Source: Hypomesus transpacificus (taxonomy: Eukaryota > Chordata > Actinopteri > Osmeriformes > Osmeridae). Taken from it: DNA of 64,000 bases. How positions within the stretch are numbered: the first letter of the stretch is position 1; each line of letters opens with the position of its first letter. A model generated the notes under the pieces. That model did not search any database, was not told where the DNA came from, and saw only the letters and a list, made by a program, of their open reading frames with translations. The translations under genes were made by a program, and so were the position numbers. Of this stretch, positions 1 through 29,300 are shown one piece after another. The stretch is from positions 1,122,898 to 1,186,897 of the forward strand of contig NC_061067.1 in NCBI RefSeq assembly GCF_021917145.1. Direction: 5' to 3'.

Positions 1-1380
1 GCAAGAGACTGTGTAGAAACCGTGCAGCGGTGTCAGCTGCTGTGTGCGTGGGAAGTGTTTTATCGTGTTCATGGAGATGAAACCACACTGGCTAAGCATT
101 ATAGTCATGAGTAGAGTGGACAGAGTTACACCCAGAAATAACAACTACAATGCTCAAAACACTTGAGCTCAACAGTCCAGAATATCAGTCAATACGTGAG
201 AGGACTGTCACATGACCTTCTGACCCGAACACAAAACAATTTACCAAACATAAACGGGAACAATGCCACGGACCACAACACGAGTGTTCATCACATCTCT
301 CTGTCACGTCCCCTCGCTGTCCCGGCCCTGTCACCAGAAATCCCCGGTCACCTCCGGGTTCCCAGGCCGGTAGGGGCACTTGAGGACCGCCGTGGAAATG
401 CGTAAGCACTGTCACTCTTGTTTATCAAATAAAAGCAAACTTTCCCCATAGCTGAGGTTTATTAATGAGAGATAAAGTGTTCAGTCCACCCTTCCTTCCT
501 CTCATCTAGAGGGAAACACATTATTCAGAAGTGTTGTCTTTGAATCCGGTAACTCCTCGAACACGGACAATACACATTTGGTTACAGTCTGGTTCACCCG
601 CACACTGGACTGGGCCAGCGTCTTTTCATTTGTGTTCGGTAGGCTCGTTCAAGCCTTTAGGACTGTGTGAATCTTCCTGTCATTTTATGAACACAACCCC
701 TTTATTACTGTTCTCTGGTATCATTGTTCCCAGTGGATGCGCTATTCAACAGCCCTCAGTTGACTCAGTCTGGTAGCGTTTCCTTCTCTGTTTCCTCAGT
801 TTTCCCCTCAACGTGTGAGAGTAAGAGACACAGTTCATTTGGCAGGGTACATACTTTAAAGAAGGAAGGAAAGTCAAGAGTCTCTTTCGGCATTGCCCCC
901 GGGGGCATTTCAACAATCTGCAAAGTGGCTACAAGGTCCATTTCCATGTCACTTTATACATCAACGGGGAGGCCAAAGCCACAGTGTCAATTCATCCATC
1001 TGAAGGACAGGTTGCAGTTCAAGAGCACGACTGTTTTACAACAGAACATAAACAACTCTAGATGACAAGTCTCGCTGTATGCTTACTGAGGAGGTCAGAG
1101 ACCGTCACATCCATGACGACCAGAGAAAAGGCATCGGCTCTTACAGCGAATTCAAACATTTAAACTTCAATACTTCACATTTATAGTATGCCTAATGTCA
1201 CAGGAGGATTTTTGCAATTATGGTTGTTTTAACCTGCTGAGGAAAGTCAGCCCTAGGCGTATCTATTGTGAAACAGTAACAATATTTAAAATACTATGAC
1301 AATCGAAGAACTTCACATTTCAGTGTTACTGTCACCGATAGCCTCGACGTTTTTGTCGTACACTTTACCAATACCAATAA

Positions 1381-1506
1381 TGGCCGGGTTTCCCAGATTT
1401 GTTAAGAAGCTCTTAACGTTAAGAGCTTCTTAGGAACGTTTTAAGAGCGTTCTAGAAGAAGCTCTGAGCGTTAAGAGCTTCTTATAGAATCTGGGAAACC
1501 CGGCCA
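1381..1506. mobile_element. Small inverted-repeat element (MITE-like)
   Basis: The ends are exact inverted repeats of 19 bases: TGGCCGGGTTTCCCAGATT at 1381-1399 and its complement at 1488-1506. The interior contains nested palindromes of TTAAGAAGCTC/GAGCTTCTTAA type, so the whole 126 bases can fold into a hairpin. Flanks offer only a weak 3-bp duplication (AAT). No coding capacity. Confidence 0.7.
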
Positions 1507-4045
1507 ATGATATTTAAATGTAGTTGTTCAACGTCTACCAACAAAAAAATAATATGAATAAAAACTGTTTCTAACTCTCAGATGAAACGCCAATGTATCC
1601 ATCTGTGTTTAAGGAAAGATATAAGCCTACCCACCAAATCATTAACCAATCTATACAACAAAGAGGTCTCGTACGGGTGTTAATTTTCACTATAACCTTT
1701 CATCCCTGTATTTTTAGCACCAGAACTTTCTAAAACTATTTAACGGGTGGCATTTGAAAAACAGTTTGAAAGACAGTTGCCCTGCAGCCCGTTTTCCTCT
1801 CCGTGCGTCTGTTTTAGCAATAAGCGCTGATTAGCGCCAGTTCCTGCGTTCTAGAAAGTTTCCTTGTGCCGGTCATGACCCCGCAGTCATTTATATTAGA
1901 ACTTCCATTTCACAAACTCATCAGCATCAGGAAATAACGCCCTGTGTGTACCGATTCAACAGGGGCCAAGCGCGCACAGGGAGTGAGGCCACTGCCAAGC
2001 CAGGCCAGAGAGGTCTGTGTTATCCAAACAACTGCGCTCTCCCGCAGGACATGGCTTATCTGGCGTAGCAACACTTCACAGTAACGGAGGCGCACAAGTT
2101 TTACAACCCGTGCCACACGACTACACTCACCTCTCAAGGGATGAATGATAAATAAATGAGCCAGCCGGTTCAATGGAACGCGCCAAGTACGCTTGGCCCG
2201 TGGCGGCGAGGCCCATCATGTTCGAGATCGGAAAACCTTACCGGCCGTTTAAAGTCAATAAATATTTCCGAATCTATGGACCTGATTCGTTCATTTAAGC
2301 ATGCATGAATCTCTCCATTACAAAGTTAAGCATTAAATAATCTACAAAATATTTGAGAAAGGACCCCACATCCTTTGGAAACTTATTTGCACGTATCATG
2401 GTGTTCATGTAAATGCATTAAAATTAATATCCTATATAGATGCTAGTTTCCACGTGCACATGATACAAGAGGGATAGATTTTGCAAGGTTTGAACCATCA
2501 GCCAGCAATCCACGACTCACCCTTTCCAAGCGCACCGCTCGACAATCCACATAATATGAAGAGCAAAAAACAAGTCATGTTGTCTGTGGGTCCCCTTGAG
2601 CGCGGATCAAGTACTGGAGATGAAAAGTGTCAAAGTAAAAATGTGGTGTTTTTATTTAATCCTGTTTCTCCAGAGTGGGCTATTGACACTTTATAAGAGC
2701 GCACTCCTCGCTGCCTCAAACCATTGGTGACAATGAATGGGACCGGCTTCCTGAGGTTAACTGAGAAGGACCACGCTACAGGACACCCCGCTTCAACTCC
2801 AGTGCAACTTTTCCTATTGTACTCATGGGCACAGATTTATACAGTTTCCCACAGCCACCGGATAACGGGTTTCCCGTGACGTCTATCGACACACCCATTC
2901 AAAGCGTACTGGCCCGAGTTCCACCCGTGCGCATTCTTACACACAGTCACTGAGACCTGATAAAATCGTATTTGGAGTCTCTTTCTCACCCACTATCAAC
3001 AGATTACACCCAGAGTAATTTATGTCACTGCTGTGACAGTGGAGGCACGTACCTTACTGGCCCCGGGTGGACACGAGATAAGTGGCACGTAGGCGACGGT
3101 GTGCATGGTGAAAGGAAACGCCTGGAGAGTCTGATTGGACCCAGTCGTTTTTTAGGGACTAGTATTGAGTTTAATACTTTTAATAACAGTCTAAAGAAAC
3201 ACCGCTTGGATTAAAACGACAATAAAGGCGATGTGATATGTATGAATCTGAAGAACGGAACCTTCAATTATTCTCTGCGCATCTGAATTGGTTCATTGTC
3301 ATTCGATAGACAATTTGTTCTTTTGTGAAACAGGATAAGTTTCCTTCGAGACTTGCTATCAACATCAGGTTTGAACTAGGAAATGTTGCAACAGTGCAAC
3401 CAAGAGACACACCCACTGCTTTTAAGAATAAAATACATGTTCAGACAACCCTTGACCGAGTCACACCAGTCACACTAAAAACGTAACAAAAGCAGGAACA
3501 AATAACATTAATACCATTCTTAACAATCTGTTTAATATTCACTGAACTCATCCAATAGTCTAAATAAAATGGTATACAGTGGACAGCCCCCCTTGGCATT
3601 TACATCTTAAAGGTAGAATATATATCTGATGAAGTGTCACCAAAACCTGGTTGAAGTCATGTAACAAGTGCCACACAGTTACTAGTTGCTATGTGGGGCA
3701 ACATTGGCCATCAGTCCTACCAAGCCAAGCTGTTTATGGAAGCACAGCTCAGCCAGTCCACACGTCACAGTCCACAGTTAGAGGGGGACATTTGAACAGT
3801 AAACTAAATCTGAAATAATATAAAATAATTTCCACAAACACATGGATCATTCATCACTCTCAAAAGAACAAAACAAACAGTGACTAAATATAATCTGGCC
3901 TATGACTTGTGTGAACTCATGATATACAGTACAAATATATATACATACAGTACATACGCTTACAAAGACAAGTCTTCATCACACACACATATAGATAAAC
4001 ACAGCTAGATAGCCCTAGGGAGATTACCTAATCCAGGTCAAATGA

Positions 4046-4333
<288 letters not shown>

Positions 4334-4379
4334 TGACATCATGTTTTGAATGACTTGAAATCAGATACAAATATTCAAG

Positions 4380-4735
4380 GTTCAGAAATTCAAACAATTA
4401 AACTCAGATCCCTAAAATTCAATAAAAAAAACAAGCTTCAGAAATTCTAGAATAAAATTCAGACTGCTTAAATTCGAATGGTGACATTCAGATGCCAAAA
4501 AGGTGAGCTTCAAATATTTTTGCTTCAAATATTTTCTGCCTCAAATTATTTTAGCCTTGAATTTTTTTGCCACAAAGTTTTAGGATCTGAATTTTACCAT
4601 TCGAATTTGAGAAGACTGAATTTTGATCTATTTTAATTTCTGAAGCTTCAGTTTTTTGGGGGGTGGGGGGGGGGGGGGGGGAGTTGATCTGAATGTTACA
4701 CCTGAATGTCCAAACCTTGAATTTTTGGATCTGTT
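4380..4735. mobile_element. Imperfect foldback element rich in AAATTC words
   Basis: Two arms are imperfect inverted copies around about 4540. AAGCTTCAGAAATT with CAAAATTCAG-type words and AAATTCGAATGGT at about 4433-4482 matches the complement of 4596-4650. Outer parts (CAGATCC...AAATTCAA) also pair roughly. A poly-G tract interrupts the right side. No open frame. Probably a non-autonomous foldback element or decayed MITE. Confidence 0.5.
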
Positions 4736-5163
4736 CTTTTATTTCCATTGAAAAAGAATAGAAGAGGTGAATTAAAAACCAACAAATTCGGTGGTGTTTA
4801 AATTTAAATGTTAGGTATTAAATGTCTTTTAAAATTCAAAACATTATGTCACTGATTTGATTCCATAGATGGAGCCGGAGAGAGACAGGCGTTAGAAGAG
4901 AACAGGCGTCACACAGAGAGAGACCGCAAGAGTGTGTGCTGTCAGTGACAAGGAGCAACTGGGTATGGCTCTGGAGAAGGAGGGCGGGAGGGGGGGGTGG
5001 TCGCCCCCCTCATCCTCTCAGAAGAGTCTGATGCCATGGTGACCAAAATCCCAAAGAGAGAGGAACTCTGACAGTCACATGTTGATATCATCCATTTCCA
5101 AACTTCCGTCTGGTCTGCGTGTCTGTCTGTGTGACTGTCTTGTCTTGTCTGTCTGCCTGTCTG

Positions 5164-13357
<8,194 letters not shown>

Positions 13358-15121
13358 GCATGAACCCCTCACCCTGTTGACGTTGATGGCCTCGTTTATA
13401 TCTCTCTATTTTATATATTTTTTAATATTCAGTGAGAAGTTCACACATTCTTTGGATTTTTTATATATATATATTTAATTAGGGCCACTAATGATTTTTT
13501 TCAAGTTCAAAGTCCAGATATTCTGTAGTTTCCTAAATGCACACACCAGTATCTTTGCTTACCACCAGCACTAAATGCAAATCACTACTGATTTATTGCG
13601 AGCAAATGCTAACATCTATTCAGCTGAAAGGAACCAACTAAAACATTTAGAACTTGGCAGTATTCCTCGAGAAAGTGCACAAAGCGTGGTTCGAGGGGTC
13701 TGCTTTCCCACGGCCTCGCGCAGTGGTGTCAGCACTCAATCAAGTGGCGAACTCTGACATGGACATTCATGAGAGCGAGAACCAGATACCCCTAGAGACG
13801 GATTCTACAATTAAGATCAACCAGAGCTGTCTGAACTAAGTTGGTCACCAAGTGAAACCATTACCTGTGAGGCAGAACACCATTTTGAAAAAGAAACAGC
13901 ACTAAACATCTAAAAAAAGGTTTGTGAAAATTACAGGCTACTGCAGTAGGTATATCAAGCGGGTGAGTGCCCTGTTTTGATTGCACAGAACTGCATCTCT
14001 TTGTCTCCCTCACAATTCGGCAAAGATGAAAGTGTAGCAGTGAGCTGCCCCATGTCTTACCTGTAGGATGGCTGTAGAATAACAATGCCCATGACCAGAA
14101 ACGCTGTAAACTTCGCAAGTTCTGCTTTTGGAGAGAGTCCTCATGGCACTGTCCCGTTTTGCTCCGCGAAGGCGATATGCAACAATACCTCAGGCATAGA
14201 AATGATGGAGAGGAGACCCTGGCGAACGCTGCTTTGAAAAAGAGCAGAAACCCGACCTGAGAGGGTTGGATGCGGCGAGCATTCACTCACTGCAGTATAC
14301 CTGTGGGCAGGTGTCACACGGAGACCCAGAATGCAGTGCGACACAATGGGACCACTATGAAAGGGTACAATCCACACAACCATCCGTGCGACAGATATTG
14401 TGGGCAAACTTATCCGCTGTGTAGGCAGTGTAGAAAAACCGGGAAGAACAAAAGACTGTTTGATGCCACCATGTGTAAGGTATTACATAAATGAGAAACT
14501 TGGCTAAGAGGCAGATCGATTCTCTACGCAAGACACTAAATCTAGCCAGATAAGACAGAAATGTAACAACATGAATATACTCTTTGTGATAAGATATGTG
14601 ATAATTTACTATTAGTTATTAGTAAAGTTATTAGTAAATAATTTGTTAAGTCATAACTTTACTAATACAGTTGTATATTAAAACAAATTAGGTGAATAGT
14701 ATTAAACACATTGTTTGTTGACTGGATCTTACATGACGCAGGGAGAGGTAATTTAGATTAAAGAGATATTTTTGAGGTATAATTCGATGAAGAACAAACA
14801 AGTTAATCTCTTTTTTTTCACAGACTTTTAATGTTTAACTGATCTGACTAAACAATTGTAGAAATGACAGAGGCATCCTAGAACTCAAGGATGTTGTTAT
14901 ATATTTGAGGGTTACAGGGTAAAAGCAGTAATAACAAAATAGTTACCCATTGATGTTTTGTTTACACAGAAACTGGTACCGTACTTGCAACAAAACTGTC
15001 ATCCAATTGTCTGAAATGCCAGTGCAATATAACATAAGATTGTTACCACTTTCAATATGATGAACACCAGGTAAAGCACTAGTTCATGGGGAACACGTGG
15101 GACAAAACGCGTGTGTCTGGG
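13358..15121. other. Spacer between the two protease genes
   Basis: It should hold the 3' UTR of tmprss7 and the promoter or untranslated exon of the st14-like gene. Open frames at 13575-13839 and 13861-14494 match nothing I recognise. A moderately AT-rich tract covers about 14500-15060. Confidence 0.5.
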
Positions 15122-21981
<6,860 letters not shown>

Positions 21982-23302
21982 GACAGACACAGGGACACCA
22001 CCGGACGTATTTATATCATCTAATCCTTCGATTCAGATTGACCCTCGCTGTTTTCATTGTCTTTGAAGTGTAGAAACTAGTGGAAGCTAATATGGAAAAT
22101 GCGAAGAAACAGCGTGTGCAGCGTTGAAACGGTCTAGGACGCTTCACTTCCAGGGTTCAGGTACCAGGTGTGTGTGCGTAACTAGATCCATCCGCACAGG
22201 CGAGCATAGCTCGGGTACTAGTTAGAACGCACCAGAGCCATTGAATACAGCCATTGAAAACATTTTGTAAGAGAAAATGAGACTTTTCTGAGACTCTGAA
22301 ATGCACGCGTCATGATGTTTTAGAAATCCACATCCTAAAAATTCAAATCAGAAGAATTGGAGCCAAAAATAGAGGCAACATATTTTTGGGCTCTTAAAAA
22401 TTATAATACAGAATAATAAATATGTAGGAGAGAATATAGGTACCCAACTCATTATTATAAAGGAAACCATTTGTATTTGGTACTTTTGTACAACAGTTTA
22501 TTTACAGTGTTAACAGGGTTAGTGTGTGAGAGAGCACAAAGAGCAGACTGTCCTGTGACTGTGCTTAGCACTGACATTCAAACCGTCACAACATGCTCAA
22601 ACTCAAAAAGGGGCCAGCCTTAGAGAAATGACTAAAACCATGGTCATAAGGAGTCAAAATTAAAAAGATGAATGTATACCGTTGGCGTTATCAAGAAAAA
22701 AATAAATAAAAATGGCATCTGCTGGAAATACATGGAGGAAAGAATCTGGAGACTAAGCAGCATCTTCATCAAACCAGCTAAATGGTCTGAATTTTAACAC
22801 TTTTGGGTGTGTCACTCCCAAATAACAGGCACAACACACTGACAGACACAAAGAGATGACAAGCACATGTAAAGGCACACAGAGACACAGCACTTAAAAA
22901 CAAAACGTTCACATTGCTGAAATATATATGGATCTGGGACGATTGCAGGTGTGGTCAGAACATTCACGGTCTCGTTGGAGAGGCCCAGGGAGCTGTAGGC
23001 GGTACGTTTCCAGTTGACCTGTTGGCTGAGTGAGATTTCTAGGAGCCACGAGATCAAAACACTGTTCTTTTGAGCAGGTTCCTCATCAAGCGCTGCTCAT
23101 CAACTTTGTCAAACTGTTCTAACTTTCAAGATAAAAAAAAGTTCTCCCCCTTTGAAATTCTTCATGTCACGTGAAACAATAACATTAACTTTCGTCCATC
23201 TTCAGAGCGTGTATGGTACACTCCCCCTCTCTGTTTAACAGATGGATGTGATGGATGTGGTTGGATCTCAGTCAGAATCAGGAAGAAAGTTTTGCAGGGT
23301 CT
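21982..23302. other. Spacer between tmprss7 start and spata13 stop
   Basis: It contains the tmprss7 promoter and the spata13 3' UTR. On the minus strand AATAAA occurs across the spata13 stop (23308-23303) and again near 22502-22497; the latter gives a 3' UTR of about 800 nt. No other gene is recognised. Confidence 0.55.
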
Positions 23303-26300
23303 TTATTTCTTGAAAAAGGCGTTGCGGGTGAAGGTGTACCACAGGTGAGATGGCTTCCGCTTGGGTTCAGCCAATGTGAACACCTGTTGTTGAGGCACAC
23401 TGGTTGGCACGGTAACATGTCGTTGATGGATCGGGTGCAGGGATTGTTGGTGGGGCGGGATGGAACCAGAGTAGCCAATTGCTAGAAAATAAAAATGAAC
23501 ATAAAATATGACTGACCAAAGAAAAAGAAAAACTATATAAAAGACAAAGACTATTTTTAAAGACAAATGGACAGTAACTGAAACAAATCGTGTGCACTGT
23601 AAAGCTTTTTCTACGAACACTGGTTAAACTTACTCTTCATTTTCCCCTTTTTGGATTTTCTCGCATTGAAGATCGCCTGTTTCCTCTGCGCTTCGCTAAT
23701 CTTCATACCTGTCAAGATAAAATAGAATCACAATTCAGCCCAATTACCCCTCATATCACCTGCTTCTCCCAACCCTACCCCCCTTCCCCCTACCTCATCC
23801 CCCTAAACCTCCTTTCCTCTCCCTCGTCTCTCACCCATCTCCTGGTCCTCCTTGACCCTGTGTCTCTCCCTGGCAAAGGCCTGCAGCCACATCTGCTTGT
23901 CCTGGGTCTTCCTGCAGCACAGCATGCCCAGGCTCTCCAGGGTGGCGGCGTGGCGGAGGCGCAGGGCGTTCCGCAGGTTCAGGCCCAGATCCGGGTCTCT
24001 GCCGTCGGGCAGCTCCACCACCTCCGTCTGGTCCATGTCCAGCCGGCCGCGGTAGTGCAGCAGGTCGCGCCTCAGCACGTCCTTCTTGCAGAACACCAGC
24101 TGGTGGTCAAACAGGAAGAAGCTGCGTTGCTGAGTCTTGCCCTGCCGCACCACGCGGGTCAGCTCCCCGGAGTGGATCAGCTCCGAGCTGCGCTCCAGGA
24201 TGTCAGCTCCCTGCAAGGCCGCCAACAAAGACCACACGTCAAGTCCCTCCACAGCTCAGGCCCTATCCATCCTTCCTAATCCTCGTCCAAATCCTCGAAT
24301 TTACCACACAGTCTTTGTATTCTGGTTCCTAAAGTGCTTAGCATGGTGTTGTATACAAGTGATTAGAAAATCCCGCAAAACATAATTCTGTTCCTTTGGC
24401 CAGCATAGCCGGGGTTATGTACAAAGTGTAAAGGGTTCTAATGACCTCCCAGTGAAGGATGTCCACCTGCCAGTGAGCTATGGCCTCCACGCTCTCCAGC
24501 CTCCTCTTGCTCTCGTTGATGAGGCTCGCTACGTTCTTCATCGCCTCGTACGCGTCGCTCACTCCGCTGTGGTCGCTGCGAGCAGCAACGTTACCGAGCA
24601 CACCAATGAAAGAGACGGTTTATTTTGCTTCATTATTGAAATAGGATAAATACAAAAGGAAAGAGTTTGTAGTTTTAAGCATTAATGTATGCCGACAACC
24701 GACACTCGGGGGGGGTCAAGACACCCAGGCCTACCTGTGGTCTTTGGGGGTGTATTTGAGCAGCTCCCCGAGCTGCAGGGGGTACTTGCAGATCTTCTGG
24801 ACAGGCGTGAGAAGGAAGCCAGCGATGGAAATGTCAATCATCTGCTGGAGGAGACGGCACGCCTCGAAGAAGTGCTTGTAGCGGCCCAGCTTCATGAGGC
24901 GGTGCAGCTCGCCGGACGCAGCCGGGTGGGTGTTACAGTACTCGGAGTAGATCGAGAAGCCTTCTCCCTGAGACACGGAGGGCAGGGGAGGCAGTGTGCG
25001 TTAGAGATTTCATTTCATGGGTGGCTGGGAATGTTACCAGCTTGGTTAACGTCTGCGGTCAGTGGTGCGTGCAGTACCTGGAGGAGAAAACAGGCTCCTA
25101 TCTCGCTCAGATGAGGCTCCTCCTTGTTGTATTTCTTCTCCAGGTCTTTGAGGAACTGCCTCTGGAACTTGTAAATATCCTCGATGTTGCTGAAGATGGT
25201 CTTCAGCTGCGGCTCGGTGAACATGTTCGGACGTTTCCGACACTGGCGAATGTAACCCTACAAACGCATACCGGGACCCAGATACATGAGTGTCGGCAAT
25301 GTGAAAATGATACCAGGAGAGGGCGCCAAAAGGCCAGTAAGAGTATGAACGCTTAACATTTTGAGAGTGTATCCCCTCAGAGAAAATACTTTAGATATTA
25401 AAGGTTAGGATTGAACAGAACTAATTCCAAGTCAAATGGTGGTGGTGGTGGTGACCTCACCTCGCATATGTCTCTGAGGTGTTTGATGTAGATGCGCTCT
25501 GTGTTCATAATCTCTTTGATGACGTTGGTCCTCATCTGCTCCCTGTGCTGGGTGCTGTGTGTGTCTCTGGGGACAGGGTCCAGGTCCACAGTGTTCTCCA
25601 CACACTCTCCCCCAGAGTCCTCCTCCTGGTTTACACGCACCTGTCACACACAAACACACACAGTCAGCAAACATTAGATTCACAGCCTGTCGAAGCTCAA
25701 TATTATATTACCATCCAACACCAAACATTCAGACATATAAATGTCAAAATATAAGCTACACTCAATTTATGAAGTTTACATCCTGTTTTACTTAGTCCTG
25801 AACCAAACAGTCACATCCTTTCCACACACAAAGTCACCAACACGGCTATTACACCAGTCACCCAACTGCCAATCAACTGACCTCACCATGGTAACGCCAG
25901 CCTGCCCTAAATAAGACCCAACTGTCAATCAACATCAGTTGCCCCAGAAACCAGCCAAAACCTTCACCGCTTCATGGACACACACTCTATAGGGGGGCGT
26001 GTCTGGAGCTGGGCCAGTTGACAAGACCTTTTGGTGCTGCAGTGTTGGGTAAACATCAATTGGACATGGGGGATCAGACTGGTCCACTTACCCTGACAAA
26101 GCTGGAGGGGAACCAGGCTTCGCAGTCTCCTCCCATACCCCACCACCAGTCCTTGTGGGACACATCCAGCACGCGGATCACATCCCCAGCCTTGAAGGCC
26201 AGTTCCTGCTCCTCCATGGTCACATGGTCCCACAGCGCCTCCGCATACACAGCAATGCCCAAGCCAATCCACTGATACACACAGAGACACACACACAGAG

Positions 26301-29300
26301 ACACACACACAGAGACACACACACACACACACACAGAGACACACACACAGAGACACACACACGGGCAGAAAATATTTGCGATTACATGCGCGGAAAAGTT
26401 CATGTTCTACAAGATTACATCTGGACTGGGGCTCTGAGATCAGGAAAAATTCTGAAGCAGATCACACAATCTCACGCCCTGGGCAAATGTCATGTTCAAA
26501 ACTGGAACTTAATCAGGCACACATGTTTTAAGGGGAACACACTGCCCATGTCCTACTTTTTATTATCTGGGTTGAAATTCGGAGAAAAGTGATTCACAAC
26601 ACGCAACCTCCATTACACCCACACCCACACACCCCTTGACACATGTACATACCTCATTTAGAGCGGACAGTTCCACCCCAGACTGAAGATAGGGAGAAAC
26701 GTCTGTGAGCTCGTCGAAGCTCCCGTCTTCTTCGCTCACGCTGTCGTCCAGCACGGCCTCATGGCCTCCCTCTGCGAAAAGAGACACAGGGATGACAACA
26801 AGTCAGAGACACGCATCTCTCACTTATACCATCAAGGTCACTCGGAGGCTTCAGTTTGAAAAAAACACACGAAAAAACTGATTAAGTCTTCTAAAAACAC
26901 ACACACACACTTACTCTCCCAAACCCCCTCACTCGACATACTCTTCAAAGCTCCCTGCCTCTCCCACAAACACACAGACACAAACTCTTCCAAGGCGTTT
27001 GTTCCCCCTCTCCTGCTCTAGTCCCTCTCCCCCTCACCGCTCAGGACTCTGTGCAGCTTGCGTCTTCCCAGGCGGTCCAGTCCGATTGGGGTGCTCTGGG
27101 AGAAGGTGGAGGGGCGGAACCTGGCAGACACGGCCCTGTAGGGGGGAACCTGGTGGGAGGGGACTGGGGGCCGGGACAGGGGCTGGGTGGGGGGGGGCGA
27201 CAGTGTGAGAAAGTTTTTACAGTTATACAAAACAAAACGGAGTAATATTGGACCGTAAGCATAACAAGCCCCACAAGCAATATTTGACCTATTATACTTT
27301 GGGGTTATAGAGAGTACATTATCCAGAGGGCCTGACACAGATCTCACAGCTGAAACTCAGGCTGAAAACGTAATCACAGAAGGCTTTCCGGGACGTTATT
27401 TCCATCCCAGAGAACAAGACAATGAAAGGGGAGTCTTACCGAGGGGAGTCTGTCCTCTCTCTCCTCGGCACCAGGCGGACCAAACATGTCAACTCCTCCA
27501 ATCACAGACATCGGCCGTCTCCTCCCTCTCTGGACATCCCCGTTCATGTTAAATCCCTCCGGGTCCTCCATCTGCATGGCTCCGCCATTGCTTTTGTAGT
27601 CCTGTCTGGCTGTTCCATTTGTAGTCCTCTCCTCAAGATGCAGTTCCGCCTCCTCCTCAGGAATAGAGTACTTCCTGGACACCAGCTGGCCGTAGTCGGA
27701 GATTGGCCGAGGCCTTGTTCGCCCCGCCCTCCGTTTTGGATTGACAGACGAAGAAGACGGCGTTTCCGTGGCTGCGGGCGTTTCCGTGGCTGCGGGCGTT
27801 TCCGTGGCTGCGGGCGTTTCCGTGGCGCCAGCTGCCTCAGATGATGTGGGGGATTCTGGGAAGCCATTAGCAGGAGGATTGGACTCGTCCTGAAGGGGGG
27901 CTTCCCTCTGCTGGAGGGCTCGCGTAGTCTTGGGTTAAAAGGCAGACAGAACGTTAAGGGGGGTCAGTAAGAGACAACTGTAAGACTTACAGGAAGCCGT
28001 ATCTTCCTCAGGGAGATAAAAAAGGGCCAGTAGAAAAGGTCGAATTTTAGTAAAGGGCAGGTTCTGTTAATCAAAAACAGAGCCGGGCGTTTGTTCGACG
28101 TGTCATAGTCATGGTTAGGCGCCATTTTCTTAGAACCAATTTGACTTTGAAATGTAGTGTGTGTTTGTTTGATGAAACACAGCACTGATTTCAAGGATTA
28201 CAGTGGAGATTTGTGACCTACAGCTTTGCGACTGATACAACTGGGAGCAACAAGAGCTATAACACGAACATTCACTTAACTGCTACCTGTAACTCAATAA
28301 ACAAGTTAATACACAACTGCTAAACCACTGTCTCAAGTGGTTTTGTTTACTTACATTCGGTTCATCTGGGTCTGACCTGGTCCATATACACTGGAAAGGC
28401 ACACAGTGGATAAGCACCATTGCAACACACACACACTCAAACAAACACAGGCCTTTGACCAAAAAGCCTTGTTCTCCTTGTCCTCTTTAAATAAAGACGT
28501 TTTTCTGCTCCCGGGTCTCCATCTCCCGTTCTGCCACTCTTCCAGCAGGTACACCAGAAACAGCGTCTCTCCTCAGCCCTGTCCCTCTCTGACCCCCCTC
28601 TCTGACCCCCACCACACTGGGTGTCTGTCCCGTCTCTCCTGCCTTCCTGAGTCTGATAGTCTGCTCTCCTAGACCTGCAGGCTGGCTGGCTGGATGGACT
28701 TTGGTCAGGTGGACTGCTGCCCAAGAAGGGAGGGACGGAGGGAGGGGGGCAGGTTAGAGTGGAGGGGGAGGGAGGGGGGGGCAGGTTAGAGTGGAGGGGG
28801 AGGGAGGGGGGGGAGGTTAGAGTGGAGGGGGAGGGAGGGAGGGGGGGGCAGGTTAGAGTGGAGGGGGAGGGAGGGGGGGGAGGTTAGAGTGGAGGGGGAG
28901 GGAGGGAGGGAGGGGGGGGCAGGTTAGAGTGGAGGGGGAGGGAGGGGGGGGAGGTTAGAGTGGAGGGGGAGGGAGGGAGGGAGGGGGGGGCAGGTTAGAG
29001 TAGAGGTGGAGGCCAACACTGCTTACAGCCACCCAGCCATAGCTATGGGAGCTCCATCGCTTGTGCAATGGGACAGTAGCCATAAACAGGCTAATGGTTA
29101 ACTCTGCCTGCTCCCTCCACATCTCCGTCTCCATGTGACCTTCTCCATGTGACCTGGATGTGGGCGTCAATAAATCACTGACAAGAGGGCCATTGCAAAT
29201 ACACACTGTCAAACGAGCAGGAGGCATTGGACCAACCAGATGAGTTGTTGGGCTTGACGGACAGCAGGCGTAACCAATCGCCCGCTGTGTTTATTGGAAT

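Noticed and set aside
724-1065. Plus-strand open frame of 113 codons
   Set aside because: No family resemblance, no supporting exon and ordinary composition; likely chance.
2131-2219. Possible minus-strand start exon (MMGLAATGQAYLARS...) with a GTGAGT donor
   Set aside because: Only 89 bases, no recognisable protein and no following exon in the window.
13575-14494. Open frames between the protease genes as a possible transposon
   Set aside because: No transposase motif or terminal repeats that I can recognise.
28351-28724. Open frames on the minus strand between spata13 exons
   Set aside because: No ATG start in the best frame, no conserved motif, and flanking exons already join in phase 0.
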